Program-made: the position numbers and the translations under genes
Notes under the pieces: generated by a model
Seen by the model: the letters and a program-made list of their open reading frames with translations, nothing else
Databases searched by the model: none
What the model was told of the DNA's origin: nothing
NCBI GenBank assembly: GCA_041658705.1
Contig: JBAZZT010000009.1
Coordinates: 1-50,619, forward strand
Reading direction: 5' to 3'
Length of the DNA: 50,619 nt
Origin: CAIKNB01 sp041658705
Lineage (GTDB): Bacteria > Patescibacteriota > Patescibacteriia > 2-12-FULL-60-25
Shown here: in pieces, positions 16,754 through 23,564 of the stretch
How the letters are laid out: each line of letters opens with the position of its first letter
Numbering within the stretch: the first letter of the stretch is position 1

Positions 16754-17077
16754 TCAAACTACGCGCTCTTTTGCCCGCGAGGGGAACGTATGTCCGTGAT
16801 GCGCCAACCGTTTGAGCATCAGGCGATAGCCGCCCATGCCGTTGTTGAGCCACTTCGAAATCCTGGCGACGGTCGTCGAACTCAAGCCAGTCTTTTTTTG
16901 GATTTCAAGATAAGGCATCTCCGCATCCAGCAGCTGCGCCACTTGCCAGCGTTTGGCGATCTCGACGATTTCTTCGTCGGTCAGCAGATCGCGGAAAAAT
17001 CGCTTGGCTTCACCCAGCGTTTTAAGCTCTAAAATGGCCGTAAACAGTGCTTTCGAGCGAACATTGTCCCATTGCAT
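16754..17077 (-). CDS. TrpR/YerC-YecD-family transcriptional repressor
   Basis: A 107-residue protein of the TrpR-like YerC/YecD family. Helices lead into the helix-turn-helix: LTDEEIVEIAKRWQVAQLL, then EIQKKTGLSSTTVARISKWL as the DNA-reading unit, and NNGMGGYRLMLKRL. Family members are DNA-binding dimers, not necessarily tryptophan-responsive. The start at 17077 is preferred over an in-frame ATG at 17095 because the latter lies upstream of, and its codons run through, the -10 box. A palindrome overlapping the -35 suggests autorepression. The family call is strong; the regulon is unknown. Confidence 0.9.
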   Translation of the reverse strand: MQWDNVRSKALFTAILELKTLGEAKRFFRDLLTDEEIVEIAKRWQVAQLLDAEMPYLEIQKKTGLSSTTVARISKWLNNGMGGYRLMLKRLAHHGHTFPSRAKERVV

Positions 17078-17083
17078 GACAAG

Positions 17084-17126
17084 ATGATAACTCAATCTTC
17101 TACTTTAGTCAAGTAAAGTAGATTGA
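17084..17126 (-). promoter_or_regulatory. Promoter with palindromic operator of the TrpR-like gene
   Basis: On the minus strand TTGACT (17107-17112), 17 bases, TATCAT (17084-17089), six bases, then ATG 17077. A palindrome at 17092-17126 has perfect arms CTACTTTA/TAAAGTAG and outer TCAAT/ATTGA, covering the -35 and spacer. This is the expected location for an autoregulatory operator. Confidence 0.75.
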
Positions 17127-17130
17127 GCAA

Positions 17131-17163
17131 AAAAACCGCGCCCGGGGTTGAGTCGGGCGCGGA
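17131..17163 (-). terminator. Terminator of the membrane protein gene
   Basis: On the minus strand CCGCGCCCG pairs with CGGGCGCGG, followed by TTTTTTTG. Confidence 0.85.
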
Positions 17164-17166
17164 CGG

Positions 17167-17799
17167 TCAACTTTTGACGGCGGCAATGCCGTCGCAAGTC
17201 GGGGATGCGAGCGGAGCGGACTTGAAGAGCGGGCGGATGAAGAGCAGATAGACGACGAGGGCTTCACCCGCGGCATAAGACACGGGTTGGGTCGCGTCGA
17301 CCAAGGTCCAGTTTTTGACGGCGAATATGGCCGGGATGCATGATACGGCGTAGAGCGCCCACGCGGTGCGACTTTCCTTCCGCGGATCCTTCCACATCGA
17401 GATGAAGGTCGGGATTCCGCCGACGAATCCTACGGCCGAGTTCATGACGATGGTGATGGTCGGATCGATCAGGCCCAGTGGCAGGCTGATTCCGGCTATG
17501 GCCAGGCAAATCTTGTCCGCCCGAGTCCAGCCGGGCGCGCCGTACTTCAAGGCCAGGAGCATGACGATCAGCGAGCCGCAGGTCGCCCCGACGATCTGTC
17601 CGCTCCAAGCATGTTTGAGATGCATGCCGGCCCAGATCGAGGCGTCGAGCAGGACCCAGATGATCCACGACGCTTTGGACGGCTCTGTCTTGCCCGGCGT
17701 GCCTGGAGGCAGTTTGCGGTCACGCAGGATGGCCAGGATATACGGGATATTGCCGGACCAAAAGATGACGCCGGACAGCGCAGACAGGAAATCTTTCAA
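17167..17799 (-). CDS. Multi-pass membrane protein, PQ-loop/SWEET-like
   Basis: A 210-residue protein with about seven hydrophobic segments (near residues 5-25, 43-60, 68-85, 95-115, 117-132, 147-163 and 175-192). Two repeats start with a short helix and a Pro-containing turn (SGNIPYILAILRDRK and VGGIPTFISMWKDPRKE), each followed by a Ser-Arg/Lys-x-x-Trp helix (SKASWIIWVLLDA; SRTAWALYAVSC). This internal duplication is typical of PQ-loop/SemiSWEET transport proteins. The start codon is TTG, with GGAGAG eight bases upstream. Substrate unknown; annotation as a transporter is inference. Confidence 0.65.
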   Translation of the reverse strand: MKDFLSALSGVIFWSGNIPYILAILRDRKLPPGTPGKTEPSKASWIIWVLLDASIWAGMHLKHAWSGQIVGATCGSLIVMLLALKYGAPGWTRADKICLAIAGISLPLGLIDPTITIVMNSAVGFVGGIPTFISMWKDPRKESRTAWALYAVSCIPAIFAVKNWTLVDATQPVSYAAGEALVVYLLFIRPLFKSAPLASPTCDGIAAVKS

Positions 17800-17845
17800 G
17801 GTTCTCTCCGGGTATTTGAGGTTTCATCGAAAGAACAGTCAACGG

Positions 17846-17874
17846 AAATTAGCCTTGTTTGTGGGATTTGTCAA
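17846..17874 (-). promoter_or_regulatory. Promoter of the membrane protein gene
   Basis: On the minus strand TTGACA (17869-17874), 17 bases, TAATTT (17846-17851). Confidence 0.65.
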
Positions 17875-17883
17875 TCGCTAAAG

Positions 17884-18118
17884 CTAGAGGGTAGAGAGTA
17901 GAGGGTAGCCAAGAAATCTCTGAACCGATGCTGCTAAAGGTTCTTCGACCACGTAGAACGCGGCGCAGCAAGCTCATACTGACAAAATAAGAGAGCTGTC
18001 ATTCTTGAGGCCGTCTGACGGCCGAAGAATCTTCCAATTCCTTAAGGTATAGGAAGATCCTTCGCTTCGCTCAAGGATGACATTTACTTTATATTATCTG
18101 GCTACCCTCTACCCTCTG
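17884..18118. repeat. Composite intergenic repeat: AGAGGGTAG words flanking a CTTGAGG palindrome
   Basis: The outer boundary is AGAGGGTAGAGAGTAGAGGG on the left and its inverted form (GGCTACCCTCTACCCTCTG) on the right. Inside, GTCATTCTTGAGGCCGTCTGACGG...GAAGAATCTTCC and GGAAGATCCTTCGCTTCGCTC...GGATGACA form a palindrome (17998-18081). A near copy of the inner element is at 31316-31402. No coding capacity. Confidence 0.75.
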
Positions 18119-18147
18119 TTGACTAAAATCAGCTTTTCATCTAATTT
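18119..18147 (+). promoter_or_regulatory. Promoter of the HD-domain gene (leaderless)
   Basis: TTGACT (18119-18124), 17 bases, TAATTT (18142-18147), then seven bases and ATG 18155. Confidence 0.65.
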
Positions 18148-18154
18148 TTGGCCC

Positions 18155-18787
18155 ATGGATCGTTCATTGTTCGAGAGTCTCAAGCGTATCGCCATGGAAC
18201 GTCTGCCTACCGATGATCCGTCGCACGACTTCATGCATGCCCTGCGTGTGCTCAAGAACGCGACCGCGATCGCCGAAGTCGAGGGTGGAGACGTCCGGAT
18301 CCTGGTCCCGGCCGCGCTCTTCCACGACATCGTGAACATTCCCAAGCACACTCCGGATGCGCCGAAAGCCTCGCTGCTTTCGGCCAACGTAGCGCGCGAC
18401 ATCCTGCACGGCGTGCCGGACTATCCGGCGGAACTCATCCCCGAGGTCTGGCGCGCGGTAAATGAGTGTTCGTTCAAGAACGCGGTCAAGCCGAGTTCAT
18501 GGGAATCAGCCGTCCAGCAAGACGCCGACATGCTTGAGGCAGTCGGTGCCGTCGCCATCATGCGCACCTTCTCGTCCACGGGACTGGCGCAGCGTCCCTT
18601 TTACCATCCGCTTGACCCGTTCTGCGAAAACCGCGAACCCGAGCCGCAAAACTACGCGCTGGATATTTTCCGCGATCGGCTGCTCCGGGTCATCGGGCGC
18701 ATGAACACCAAGACCGGCCGCGTGCTGGCCAAGGTGCGCACGGCATTCCTGCACACCTTCCTTGAGCAATTGCAGAGCGAGATTTGA
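18155..18787 (+). CDS. HD-domain phosphohydrolase
   Basis: A 210-residue protein of the HD superfamily (YedJ-like). The metal-binding series is visible as DPSHDFMHALRV (His near residue 24-28), ALFHDIVNIPKH (the HD pair near 58) and QQDADMLEAVGAVAI (late Asp near 127). Such enzymes hydrolyse phosphate esters or nucleotides. The start at 18155 is preferred because the promoter's -10 box is seven bases upstream; the longer frame would read through the promoter. A terminator follows directly. Substrate unknown. Confidence 0.85.
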   Translation: MDRSLFESLKRIAMERLPTDDPSHDFMHALRVLKNATAIAEVEGGDVRILVPAALFHDIVNIPKHTPDAPKASLLSANVARDILHGVPDYPAELIPEVWRAVNECSFKNAVKPSSWESAVQQDADMLEAVGAVAIMRTFSSTGLAQRPFYHPLDPFCENREPEPQNYALDIFRDRLLRVIGRMNTKTGRVLAKVRTAFLHTFLEQLQSEI

Positions 18788-18799
18788 TTCGCCTTCATC

Positions 18800-18831
18800 G
18801 GCGGTCCTTACACGGGCCGCCGGATTTTTTT
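18800..18831 (+). terminator. Terminator of the HD-domain gene
   Basis: GGCGGTCC and GGGCCGCC pair, followed by GGATTTTTTTG. Confidence 0.8.
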
Positions 18832-18851
18832 GATTTCTTTCTTTTTCCGTC

Positions 18852-18935
18852 ATTGCGAGGAACAGCAGCAACGAAGCAATCTCCGGCGTTCAGAGATTGC
18901 CGCGCGCATTTAGTTTATGCGCTCGCAATGACAAT
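18852..18935. repeat. GTCATTGCGAG palindromic repeat
   Basis: GTCATTGCGAGGAACAGC...GAAGCAATCTCC then GAGATTGCCGCGCGC...GCTCGCAATGAC. Both halves end in inverted CATTGCGAG words. Other members are at 23046, 39523, 42328 and 50377. It may add dyad symmetry to 3' ends but has no coding role here. Confidence 0.8.
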
Positions 18936-18995
18936 GATTCGGGGGGGTTGCAACGTGCGTTCAGGCTATGTGCTCGCCACGACGTTGCGGAAAAT

Positions 18996-19781
18996 TCATT
19001 CGACTTTCGTGGTCAGGTTGCGCATCTCCTCGTCGTCCAAGACGAGGCTTTTCCAAACATCGTATATTTTGTTGCCGCTCGGCTCGCGCAATGTTTCCGG
19101 CGTAGGCAACTGCCCTTCGGCCGCGATCTTTTTCCAAGCGCTTTCCGCTTCGAGTTCGATGATTCTGTCCGGACCTTCGACGAGGAAAGACAAGCGCGGA
19201 TATTTTTTCGGGTAGCGCTTGAAATAATCGGTATACAGCACGAAGGGCAGGACGATGACGCCGTATTCGGTGACCGGTTCGACGGCGAAGCTGGCGTTGC
19301 CCGCAAAAATTTCATGCAACGCTTCGCCGAAAGCGTCGAGCTTGTCGGCGAACTGCACGGCTTGCGCTTCGATATCAGCGCGCTCGATGCAGGCCAGGAG
19401 AAGATCCTGGTAGCGATATCCTCCCAGCTGCTCCGGATATCGACCGACCAACTGGTCGACGGCCGTGCGTTCATGCATATCGAGCGCCGCCAATTCCCGC
19501 GCGCTCATCTTGTCCTTGTTGCCGGCCTGGACGTCTCCCGTGATCATCTCGGCATCATCATGGACCAACGCCATGGCCAGCGCGCGCGCCTCGTCGTAAT
19601 CCGGACAATGTCGTTTGATCAGCGGACTGATCGCCTCGATTATCTTCGCGACATGCCGTGAGTGCGTCCATAGATTGGAACGATAGAACATCTTGGGGAA
19701 GATCGAGTAACGCGTAACTTTGCGCAAAGCATCTTCCCGACCGGGAAAAGCCGCAAGTTCCGTGGCGTAGTTTGTCAGCAT
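18996..19781 (-). CDS. HD-domain hydrolase, YfbR-like
   Basis: A 261-residue HD-domain protein. The conserved residues are NLWTHSRHVAKII (first His), ALAMALVHDDAEMITGD (the HD pair followed by E and D) and a later QFADKLDAFGE (distal Asp). The spacing resembles YfbR 5'-nucleotidases and related HD_3 proteins acting on deoxynucleoside monophosphates. The C-terminal 100 residues are extra compared with YfbR. The start at 19781 is chosen because a TTGACT-18-CAAACT promoter ends six bases before this ATG; longer in-frame starts (19799, 19874) would overlap the promoter of the divergent DGR target. Substrate unconfirmed. Confidence 0.82.
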   Translation of the reverse strand: MLTNYATELAAFPGREDALRKVTRYSIFPKMFYRSNLWTHSRHVAKIIEAISPLIKRHCPDYDEARALAMALVHDDAEMITGDVQAGNKDKMSARELAALDMHERTAVDQLVGRYPEQLGGYRYQDLLLACIERADIEAQAVQFADKLDAFGEALHEIFAGNASFAVEPVTEYGVIVLPFVLYTDYFKRYPKKYPRLSFLVEGPDRIIELEAESAWKKIAAEGQLPTPETLREPSGNKIYDVWKSLVLDDEEMRNLTTKVE

Positions 19782-19787
19782 GTCCGC

Positions 19788-19817
19788 AGTTTGCGCCATG
19801 CGGAAGAGTGAAGTCAA
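19788..19817 (-). promoter_or_regulatory. Promoter of the YfbR-like gene (leaderless)
   Basis: On the minus strand TTGACT (19812-19817), 18 bases, CAAACT (19788-19793), GTCCGC in complement form, then ATG 19781. It lies back to back with the target 3 promoter. Confidence 0.5.
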
Positions 19818-19826
19818 GGCAGGTTG

Positions 19827-19860
19827 TTGCCCCTCCGCCCAATCTACCTGTAGACTATCC
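19827..19860 (+). promoter_or_regulatory. Shared promoter module of DGR target gene 3
   Basis: TTGCCC (19827-19832), 18 bases, TAGACT (19851-19856). The block TACCTGTAGACTATCC matches target 1 (GCCTGTAGACTATC) and target 4 (ACCTGTAAACTATTCC). Confidence 0.6.
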
Positions 19861-19877
19861 CACAGATACTCCAATCC

Positions 19878-20912
19878 ATGTCCACCAACCCCTTCGAAAC
19901 CCCTAAAAGTAAAATAGTCCCTGAGCCAGTCGAAGGGCTACCGCATACTTCCGGCATCCGTCGGCAGGATTTGCCGACTTCGGTCAGGCGTTACGCCGAT
20001 AAGCTTGCTGCCCAGATAAAAGAAGTCTACGCCAAATACGGAGCCGCTAACTTCGAAGAGCTAAAGGTGAACAAGAAGCTATCAGCCCAAGATGCGCGCA
20101 AGGTCGCCGATCTGTTCAAAGCCTTTCAGAAAGCCATCGAGACTAAAGACGTTGAACTAGACCTCGAAGAAGCCATCGAAATTTTGGGCCGCGAGAACGT
20201 CCACGGCATAGAAGACGTCGAAGCCATGCTCGGAAAAGACTTCATCGATATCTCCAAAGTCCCGCCCATCCCATACACCGCAGACGACCTAAAGAAATCC
20301 AAAGAGATCAAAGAAAAGACTGGCATAGAAGAAATGCTCATCCTCTTCGTCGCGGATAAGGACGGCAAACCGCTCACCGGAGAGCGCATGAACGGACTCA
20401 TCCAAGCGGAATACACTAAGCTCGGCCTAGGCAAATTCCTGTTCAACACCGATTGGTACAAGGACGAGGACTTCTTCACGAAGCTGGGTTTGAAATACGA
20501 ATGGAAGCTCATCACCAAGCAAACCATCCCCGATTCGAAGAACAAACACCATCATCACGAACCTGGAGACACCTTCACCCACCAAGACACCCAAGAATAC
20601 GCCATCGAGGAATACGCGAAGAAACTTGATATTCCACGTGACCAATTACATCGTCCAGAACCGTTCCAGATGCTCTACGCCACTGCCCTTCACTTGATCG
20701 CGACCGAACGCCTCAAGGGCAAAGGCGAACGCATCCTCGCGGGTGAGTGGCACTGGTCAGATGTAGTCTCCTCGGATGGGCGCTTTGCGCTCGTCGGCAA
20801 TGCCGTTTCGGACGGCGCGTACGTGGATGGGTACTCCTGTGACTTTCGGCATGGGGGTCTGGGGGTGGGTCTTTCGCGTGAGCCTTTTTCTTCCAAATCC
20901 TTGGACACTTGA
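19878..20912 (+). CDS. DGR variable target protein 3 (adjacent to the template)
   Basis: A 344-residue paralogue of the genes at 3521, 4558 and 27769. It begins MSTNPFETPKSK with a small insertion (IVPEPVEGLPHTS) before the shared IRRQDLPTSVRR, then follows the common body (YAKYGA, KKLSAQDARKVADL, GRENVHGIEDVEAMLG, VPPIPYT, EEMLILFVADKDG, YEWKLITKQTIP, HRPEPFQMLY). The tail after GEWHWSDVVSSDG is its variable region. It is the target nearest the template repeat and the only one whose tail differs from it purely at adenines over 64 nt, so it was probably the most recently diversified. No signal peptide or membrane helix. Confidence 0.88.
   Translation: MSTNPFETPKSKIVPEPVEGLPHTSGIRRQDLPTSVRRYADKLAAQIKEVYAKYGAANFEELKVNKKLSAQDARKVADLFKAFQKAIETKDVELDLEEAIEILGRENVHGIEDVEAMLGKDFIDISKVPPIPYTADDLKKSKEIKEKTGIEEMLILFVADKDGKPLTGERMNGLIQAEYTKLGLGKFLFNTDWYKDEDFFTKLGLKYEWKLITKQTIPDSKNKHHHHEPGDTFTHQDTQEYAIEEYAKKLDIPRDQLHRPEPFQMLYATALHLIATERLKGKGERILAGEWHWSDVVSSDGRFALVGNAVSDGAYVDGYSCDFRHGGLGVGLSREPFSSKSLDT
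20766..20912 (+). repeat. Variable region VR3 of target 3
   Basis: From CTCCTCGGATGGG (20768) for 64 nt, eight positions differ from the template at 21204 onward, and every one is an adenine in the template: AA to CG, AA to CT, then single A to T, T, G and G. Beyond this the two diverge more generally until GTCTTTCGCGTGAGCC, which is identical in both. Confidence 0.9.
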
Positions 20913-21200
20913 TTCTTGATACTTGGACCCTTAACTTTTGTATTCAATTTTTTTTTGGTAGAATATCCACGGGTCATTCCGCTGCGGTGCAGCGGAATGT
21001 GCGATTAAAAGATATCGCATGGCTATTGCAACCCTCGATTTAGGTCGTGGGTTCGCCTGCCTTATAGAAAAAGCTCACTGCTTGTCCTGTCCTGAAGCGG
21101 ACTCTGACGGGGTTAGAGAGCGGCCGCTGCGTGATCATACAACGGGAACCGCCAGGACCTTGGCCGAACCCGTGCTGCCCAAGATGGGACAGGACAACAG
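20913..21200 (+). other. Non-coding leader of the template-repeat RNA
   Basis: This region holds a possible promoter (TAGAAT at 20962-20967 after a T-rich spacer), then a perfect 11-bp hairpin (CATTCCGCTGC/GCAGCGGAATG, 20975-20999). A second inverted repeat, TTGTCCTGTCC (21082-21092) with GGACAGGACAA (21187-21197), would close a 94-nt loop and end four bases before the template repeat. A 99-codon open frame starting at 21019 runs through the template but is out of frame with the target tails at its end, so it is not called a gene. Confidence 0.6.
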
Positions 21201-21201
21201 A

Positions 21202-21341
21202 CGCTCCTCGGATGGGAACTTTGCGAACGTCGGCAATGCCGATTCGGACGGCGCGAACGTGAATAGGAATACGCGCGACGATCGGGGCAGCGATTTTGGG
21301 GTTTTGTCTTTCGCGTGAGCCTTCTTCAAAATCCTAGGATG
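21202..21341 (+). repeat. DGR template repeat (TR)
   Basis: Homologous to the variable tails of all four target genes, from CGCTCCTCGGATGGG to AAAATCCTAGGA. It is rich in AAC, AAT and GAT triplets exactly where the tails vary. It carries a one-base insertion near 21302 relative to VR3 that would break the tail frame, consistent with a non-coding template. In DGRs the template RNA is copied by an error-prone reverse transcriptase that misincorporates at adenines, and the cDNA replaces the target's variable region. No reverse transcriptase gene follows; a structured RNA and a phosphatase gene do. Confidence 0.88.
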
Positions 21342-21365
21342 CATATTTCTGGATCTCTAGCTTGT

Positions 21366-21394
21366 TTGACGCTTTTTTTGTAGGGTGGTAAAAG
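21366..21394 (+). promoter_or_regulatory. Promoter of a structured RNA after the template repeat
   Basis: TTGACG (21366-21371), 17 bases including a T run, TAAAAG (21389-21394). The T-rich spacer could alternatively help terminate the template transcript. Confidence 0.5.
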
Positions 21395-21400
21395 ATTCGG

Positions 21401-21760
21401 CGTGGACCTCTTGGTGGTTGCAGCCGCCAGAGCAAGGAAAACCTCCCCAGGGAGGGTGCCCCGGAGGCCGAGAAATTGGTCTGACACAACGCCGTGGCTC
21501 GCGGGGGCTACCGGGAATCACCGTCCCGGGCGGAGAGATATCAAGGGAAGCGGAAGGCGACAAAAAGGTGCGACGAGGAAGGTCTACACGCCGTCGCGCA
21601 TTATTGAGACCCCAGCCAGTCCACCAGGACACTTCCCCATAACAGCCGCCTATCGGTGAACTTGGATGCGGAAAAGATCCGCGTCCTCGAGCGGAGTGGC
21701 ACGGCCGGCCGCGACGCACTGCAACTCTGCGGGACCTGACTCAAGGCCCCGCTTTTTTAT
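21401..21760 (+). ncRNA. Unidentified structured RNA, about 360 nt
   Basis: A GC-rich region without coding character, bounded by a promoter and a terminator. Visible hairpins include ACCTCCCC/GGGGAGG-like pairs near 21440-21470, CCGGGA/TCCCGG (21513-21531) and GATGCGGA/TCCGCGTC (21664-21684). ACAGCCGCCTATCGGTGAAC near 21642 resembles the 3' end of RNase P RNA, but the required complementary P4 strand is not found, and a better RNase P candidate lies at 29694-30151. It could also be the 3' structured part of the DGR RNA, since read-through from the template would include it. Identity unresolved. Confidence 0.5.
21729..21759 (+). terminator. Terminator of the 360-nt RNA
   Basis: GCGGGACCT and AGGCCCCGC pair (one bulge), followed by TTTTTTA. 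Confidence 0.75.
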
Positions 21761-21833
21761 CCCCGGAGGATTGACGCCGCCGCTCTTCTCGGTTAAGACG
21801 GAGGCAGCGCACTTTACCTAGGAGACTGCCCAG

Positions 21834-22640
21834 ATGATGCCAGTTGATTTAGTCGAGGTCAGGCACGGCGAATCGGAATGGAATGTGGCTATGCATCGTT
21901 CGCGCCGTGGCGATAACTCCGATTGGACCGAGGAGTTCCGCGCGCGCCACAGCTCAAGCGCGCGGCTCACGCTGCAAGGCCAAAGCCAGCCCGCGAAGGC
22001 GGGGGAGTGGATTCGCGAGAATCTGTGGGGCGGACGTTTTGATCGCTGCTACGTCTCGCCCTACGTCCGCGCCACCGAGACAGCCGGCCTGTTGCAGCTG
22101 CCGGACGCGCGTTGGTATCTGGACATCTATCTCCGCGAACGTGACGGGGGCGTGATGGAGCAGATGAACGATGACGAACGCCGCGCCGCCTTTACCAGGA
22201 GCATGGAGCTTAGGCAGGCCGAGCCGTTCTTTTGGACGCCGCCCAACGGGGAGTCAGTCGCGACCACCTGCGGCCGCGCCGATCGCGTCCTCGAGACCCT
22301 GCACCGCGAATGTTCCGACAGGCGGGTCATCATGGTCTTGCATGGCGAGATGATGTGGGGCCTGCGCGTCTGCATCGAGAGGATGTCGCCGCGGCGTTAC
22401 CGCGAACTCCAACTCTCGACCGACCCCAAGGATCGTCTGCATAACTGCCAGATCATCCATTACACGCGGCGCGATCCCGAGACGGGCAGGCTGTCCAAGA
22501 CCGTTGACTGGATGCGCTCGATCAATCCCGTCGACCCCTCGACGTCGCGCAACACGTGGGAGAAGATCGTCCGCGAAGCCTATTCCAACGACGACTTGCT
22601 CGCCTTGGCCGAAAAGTACCCGCGCATGATCGACAAATAG
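21834..22640 (+). CDS. Histidine phosphatase (phosphoglycerate-mutase-like) superfamily protein
   Basis: A 268-residue protein with the histidine-phosphatase signature EVRHGESEWNV at residues 8-18, where the His is phosphorylated during catalysis. Other features are the Arg-containing CYVSPYVRATETAGLL, an acidic LRERDGGVMEQ around residues 100-110 and the second catalytic His in VIMVLHGEMMWGLR. The body is longer than SixA or CobC types and resembles broad-specificity phosphatases. GGAGACTG lies before the start, and the initial Met-Met leaves the exact start uncertain by one codon. A TTGACG-17-TAAGAC promoter lies at 21772-21800. Substrate unknown. Confidence 0.88.
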   Translation: MMPVDLVEVRHGESEWNVAMHRSRRGDNSDWTEEFRARHSSSARLTLQGQSQPAKAGEWIRENLWGGRFDRCYVSPYVRATETAGLLQLPDARWYLDIYLRERDGGVMEQMNDDERRAAFTRSMELRQAEPFFWTPPNGESVATTCGRADRVLETLHRECSDRRVIMVLHGEMMWGLRVCIERMSPRRYRELQLSTDPKDRLHNCQIIHYTRRDPETGRLSKTVDWMRSINPVDPSTSRNTWEKIVREAYSNDDLLALAEKYPRMIDK

Positions 22641-22657
22641 CCGGGACTTCAGACCAG

Positions 22658-22687
22658 CGGGACCCAGCCTGGGCCCCGTTTTTTTGA
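22658..22687 (+). terminator. Terminator of the histidine phosphatase gene
   Basis: GCGGGACCCAGCCTGGGCCCCG forms an imperfect stem followed by TTTTTTTG. Confidence 0.7.
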
Positions 22688-22750
22688 CTTGTATTTTGCG
22701 TTCGTTCTGCTAGGCTTTGGCCAGTACTTTTCAGGAAAGAGGGTAGGGAT

Positions 22751-23470
22751 ATGCTGCAGATCGCAAGACTTCAGGATTTGAACGGTTTGCTGAAGTGGAA
22801 TCGGCTGTATGCCTCGGGCAGCCATGTCGGGCGCGTCTTCTTGCATGCCTATGTCGCCGCCGAAAGCCAGACGCCGCAAGACAGCCTCTACGGCATCTAT
22901 TTCGCCTTGCCGGAATGCGCTTGGTTGGCGGTCTGGCTGGCGGTCATGAATCGGGAATTCGCCAGGAAATCCCGACTCAAATTCCGCTATTCCAAAAATG
23001 GCCGCGACGATTGCATCGGCAACCTCGAAATCTTCACCTCCGATTTTTCCGTCATTGCGAGGAGTAGCAACGACGAAGCAATCTCCGGTCTGAAGGAGCT
23101 TCCTCCGGAAGCGATCAATGGAAGTGTCCACCTGGACCTCGTCGATCTCGAGAGCTTTCCGGATTTGACGCTGGAAGACATCTCGTGGTGCGACGGCAAC
23201 CGGCAAGTGACGATCCTTCGCGGCTTGGGTTTTGAGCCTGGTACCGTTGAGCAGCACTCCGAGCGCGTGTTCGCCTGGGTCACGGATCGTGAAATCCCCT
23301 TGCTGCTCAAGCTTGATGCCAGGCGGGTGGTGCTCGTGAACGTCGAGCAGATCACCCCGACTGTCCAAGTCGAGCTTTTACCCTCGCTCATCGCTGAACT
23401 GCGTAAGCGCATGACCCTGAAGGGCCACGAACCTCCGCAGGACTGCATCGCCTCGTCCTGCGCCATCTGA
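22751..23470 (+). CDS. Hypothetical protein, 239 aa, with an in-frame palindromic repeat
   Basis: Unrecognised 239-residue protein, mixed alpha/beta, without a signal peptide. The middle (residues 99-113, SVIARSSNDEAISGL) is translated from a GTCATTGCGAG-family intergenic repeat (23046-23090) that seems to have inserted in frame. Downstream segments with regular strands include VHLDLVDLESFPDLTLEDISW and VTILRGLGFEPGTVEQHSERVFAWV. AAAGAGGGTAGGG lies upstream of the ATG. Whether the repeat is tolerated in a loop or has damaged the protein cannot be judged here. Function unknown. Confidence 0.7.
   Translation: MLQIARLQDLNGLLKWNRLYASGSHVGRVFLHAYVAAESQTPQDSLYGIYFALPECAWLAVWLAVMNREFARKSRLKFRYSKNGRDDCIGNLEIFTSDFSVIARSSNDEAISGLKELPPEAINGSVHLDLVDLESFPDLTLEDISWCDGNRQVTILRGLGFEPGTVEQHSERVFAWVTDREIPLLLKLDARRVVLVNVEQITPTVQVELLPSLIAELRKRMTLKGHEPPQDCIASSCAI
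23046..23090 (+). repeat. GTCATTGCGAG repeat inside a coding sequence
   Basis: GTCATTGCGAGGAGTAGCAA...GAAGCAATCTCC matches the left half of the intergenic element at 18852. It keeps the reading frame open for 15 codons. Confidence 0.8.
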
Positions 23471-23564
23471 AACGTCGACGCCTCTGCCCGAGGCGTCTTT
23501 CTGTATTTGACATCCCGCTGCAGCGGCAGCAAGCTCTGGCCGGCTCTTTCAAGAAGGAGACGAG

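Noticed and set aside
19782..19874. Longer start of the YfbR-like gene at 19874
   Set aside because: The extra codons cover the conserved promoter of the divergent DGR target; a promoter ends six bases before ATG 19781.
21019..21318. 99-codon open frame spanning the template repeat
   Set aside because: Its end is out of frame with the homologous target tails because of a one-base insertion, its upstream part has no coding character, and it fits better as a non-coding template RNA.
21642..21670. RNase P 3'-end-like word in the 360-nt RNA
   Set aside because: The P4 partner strand cannot be paired, and the minus-strand RNA at 29694-30151 has both P4 strands.
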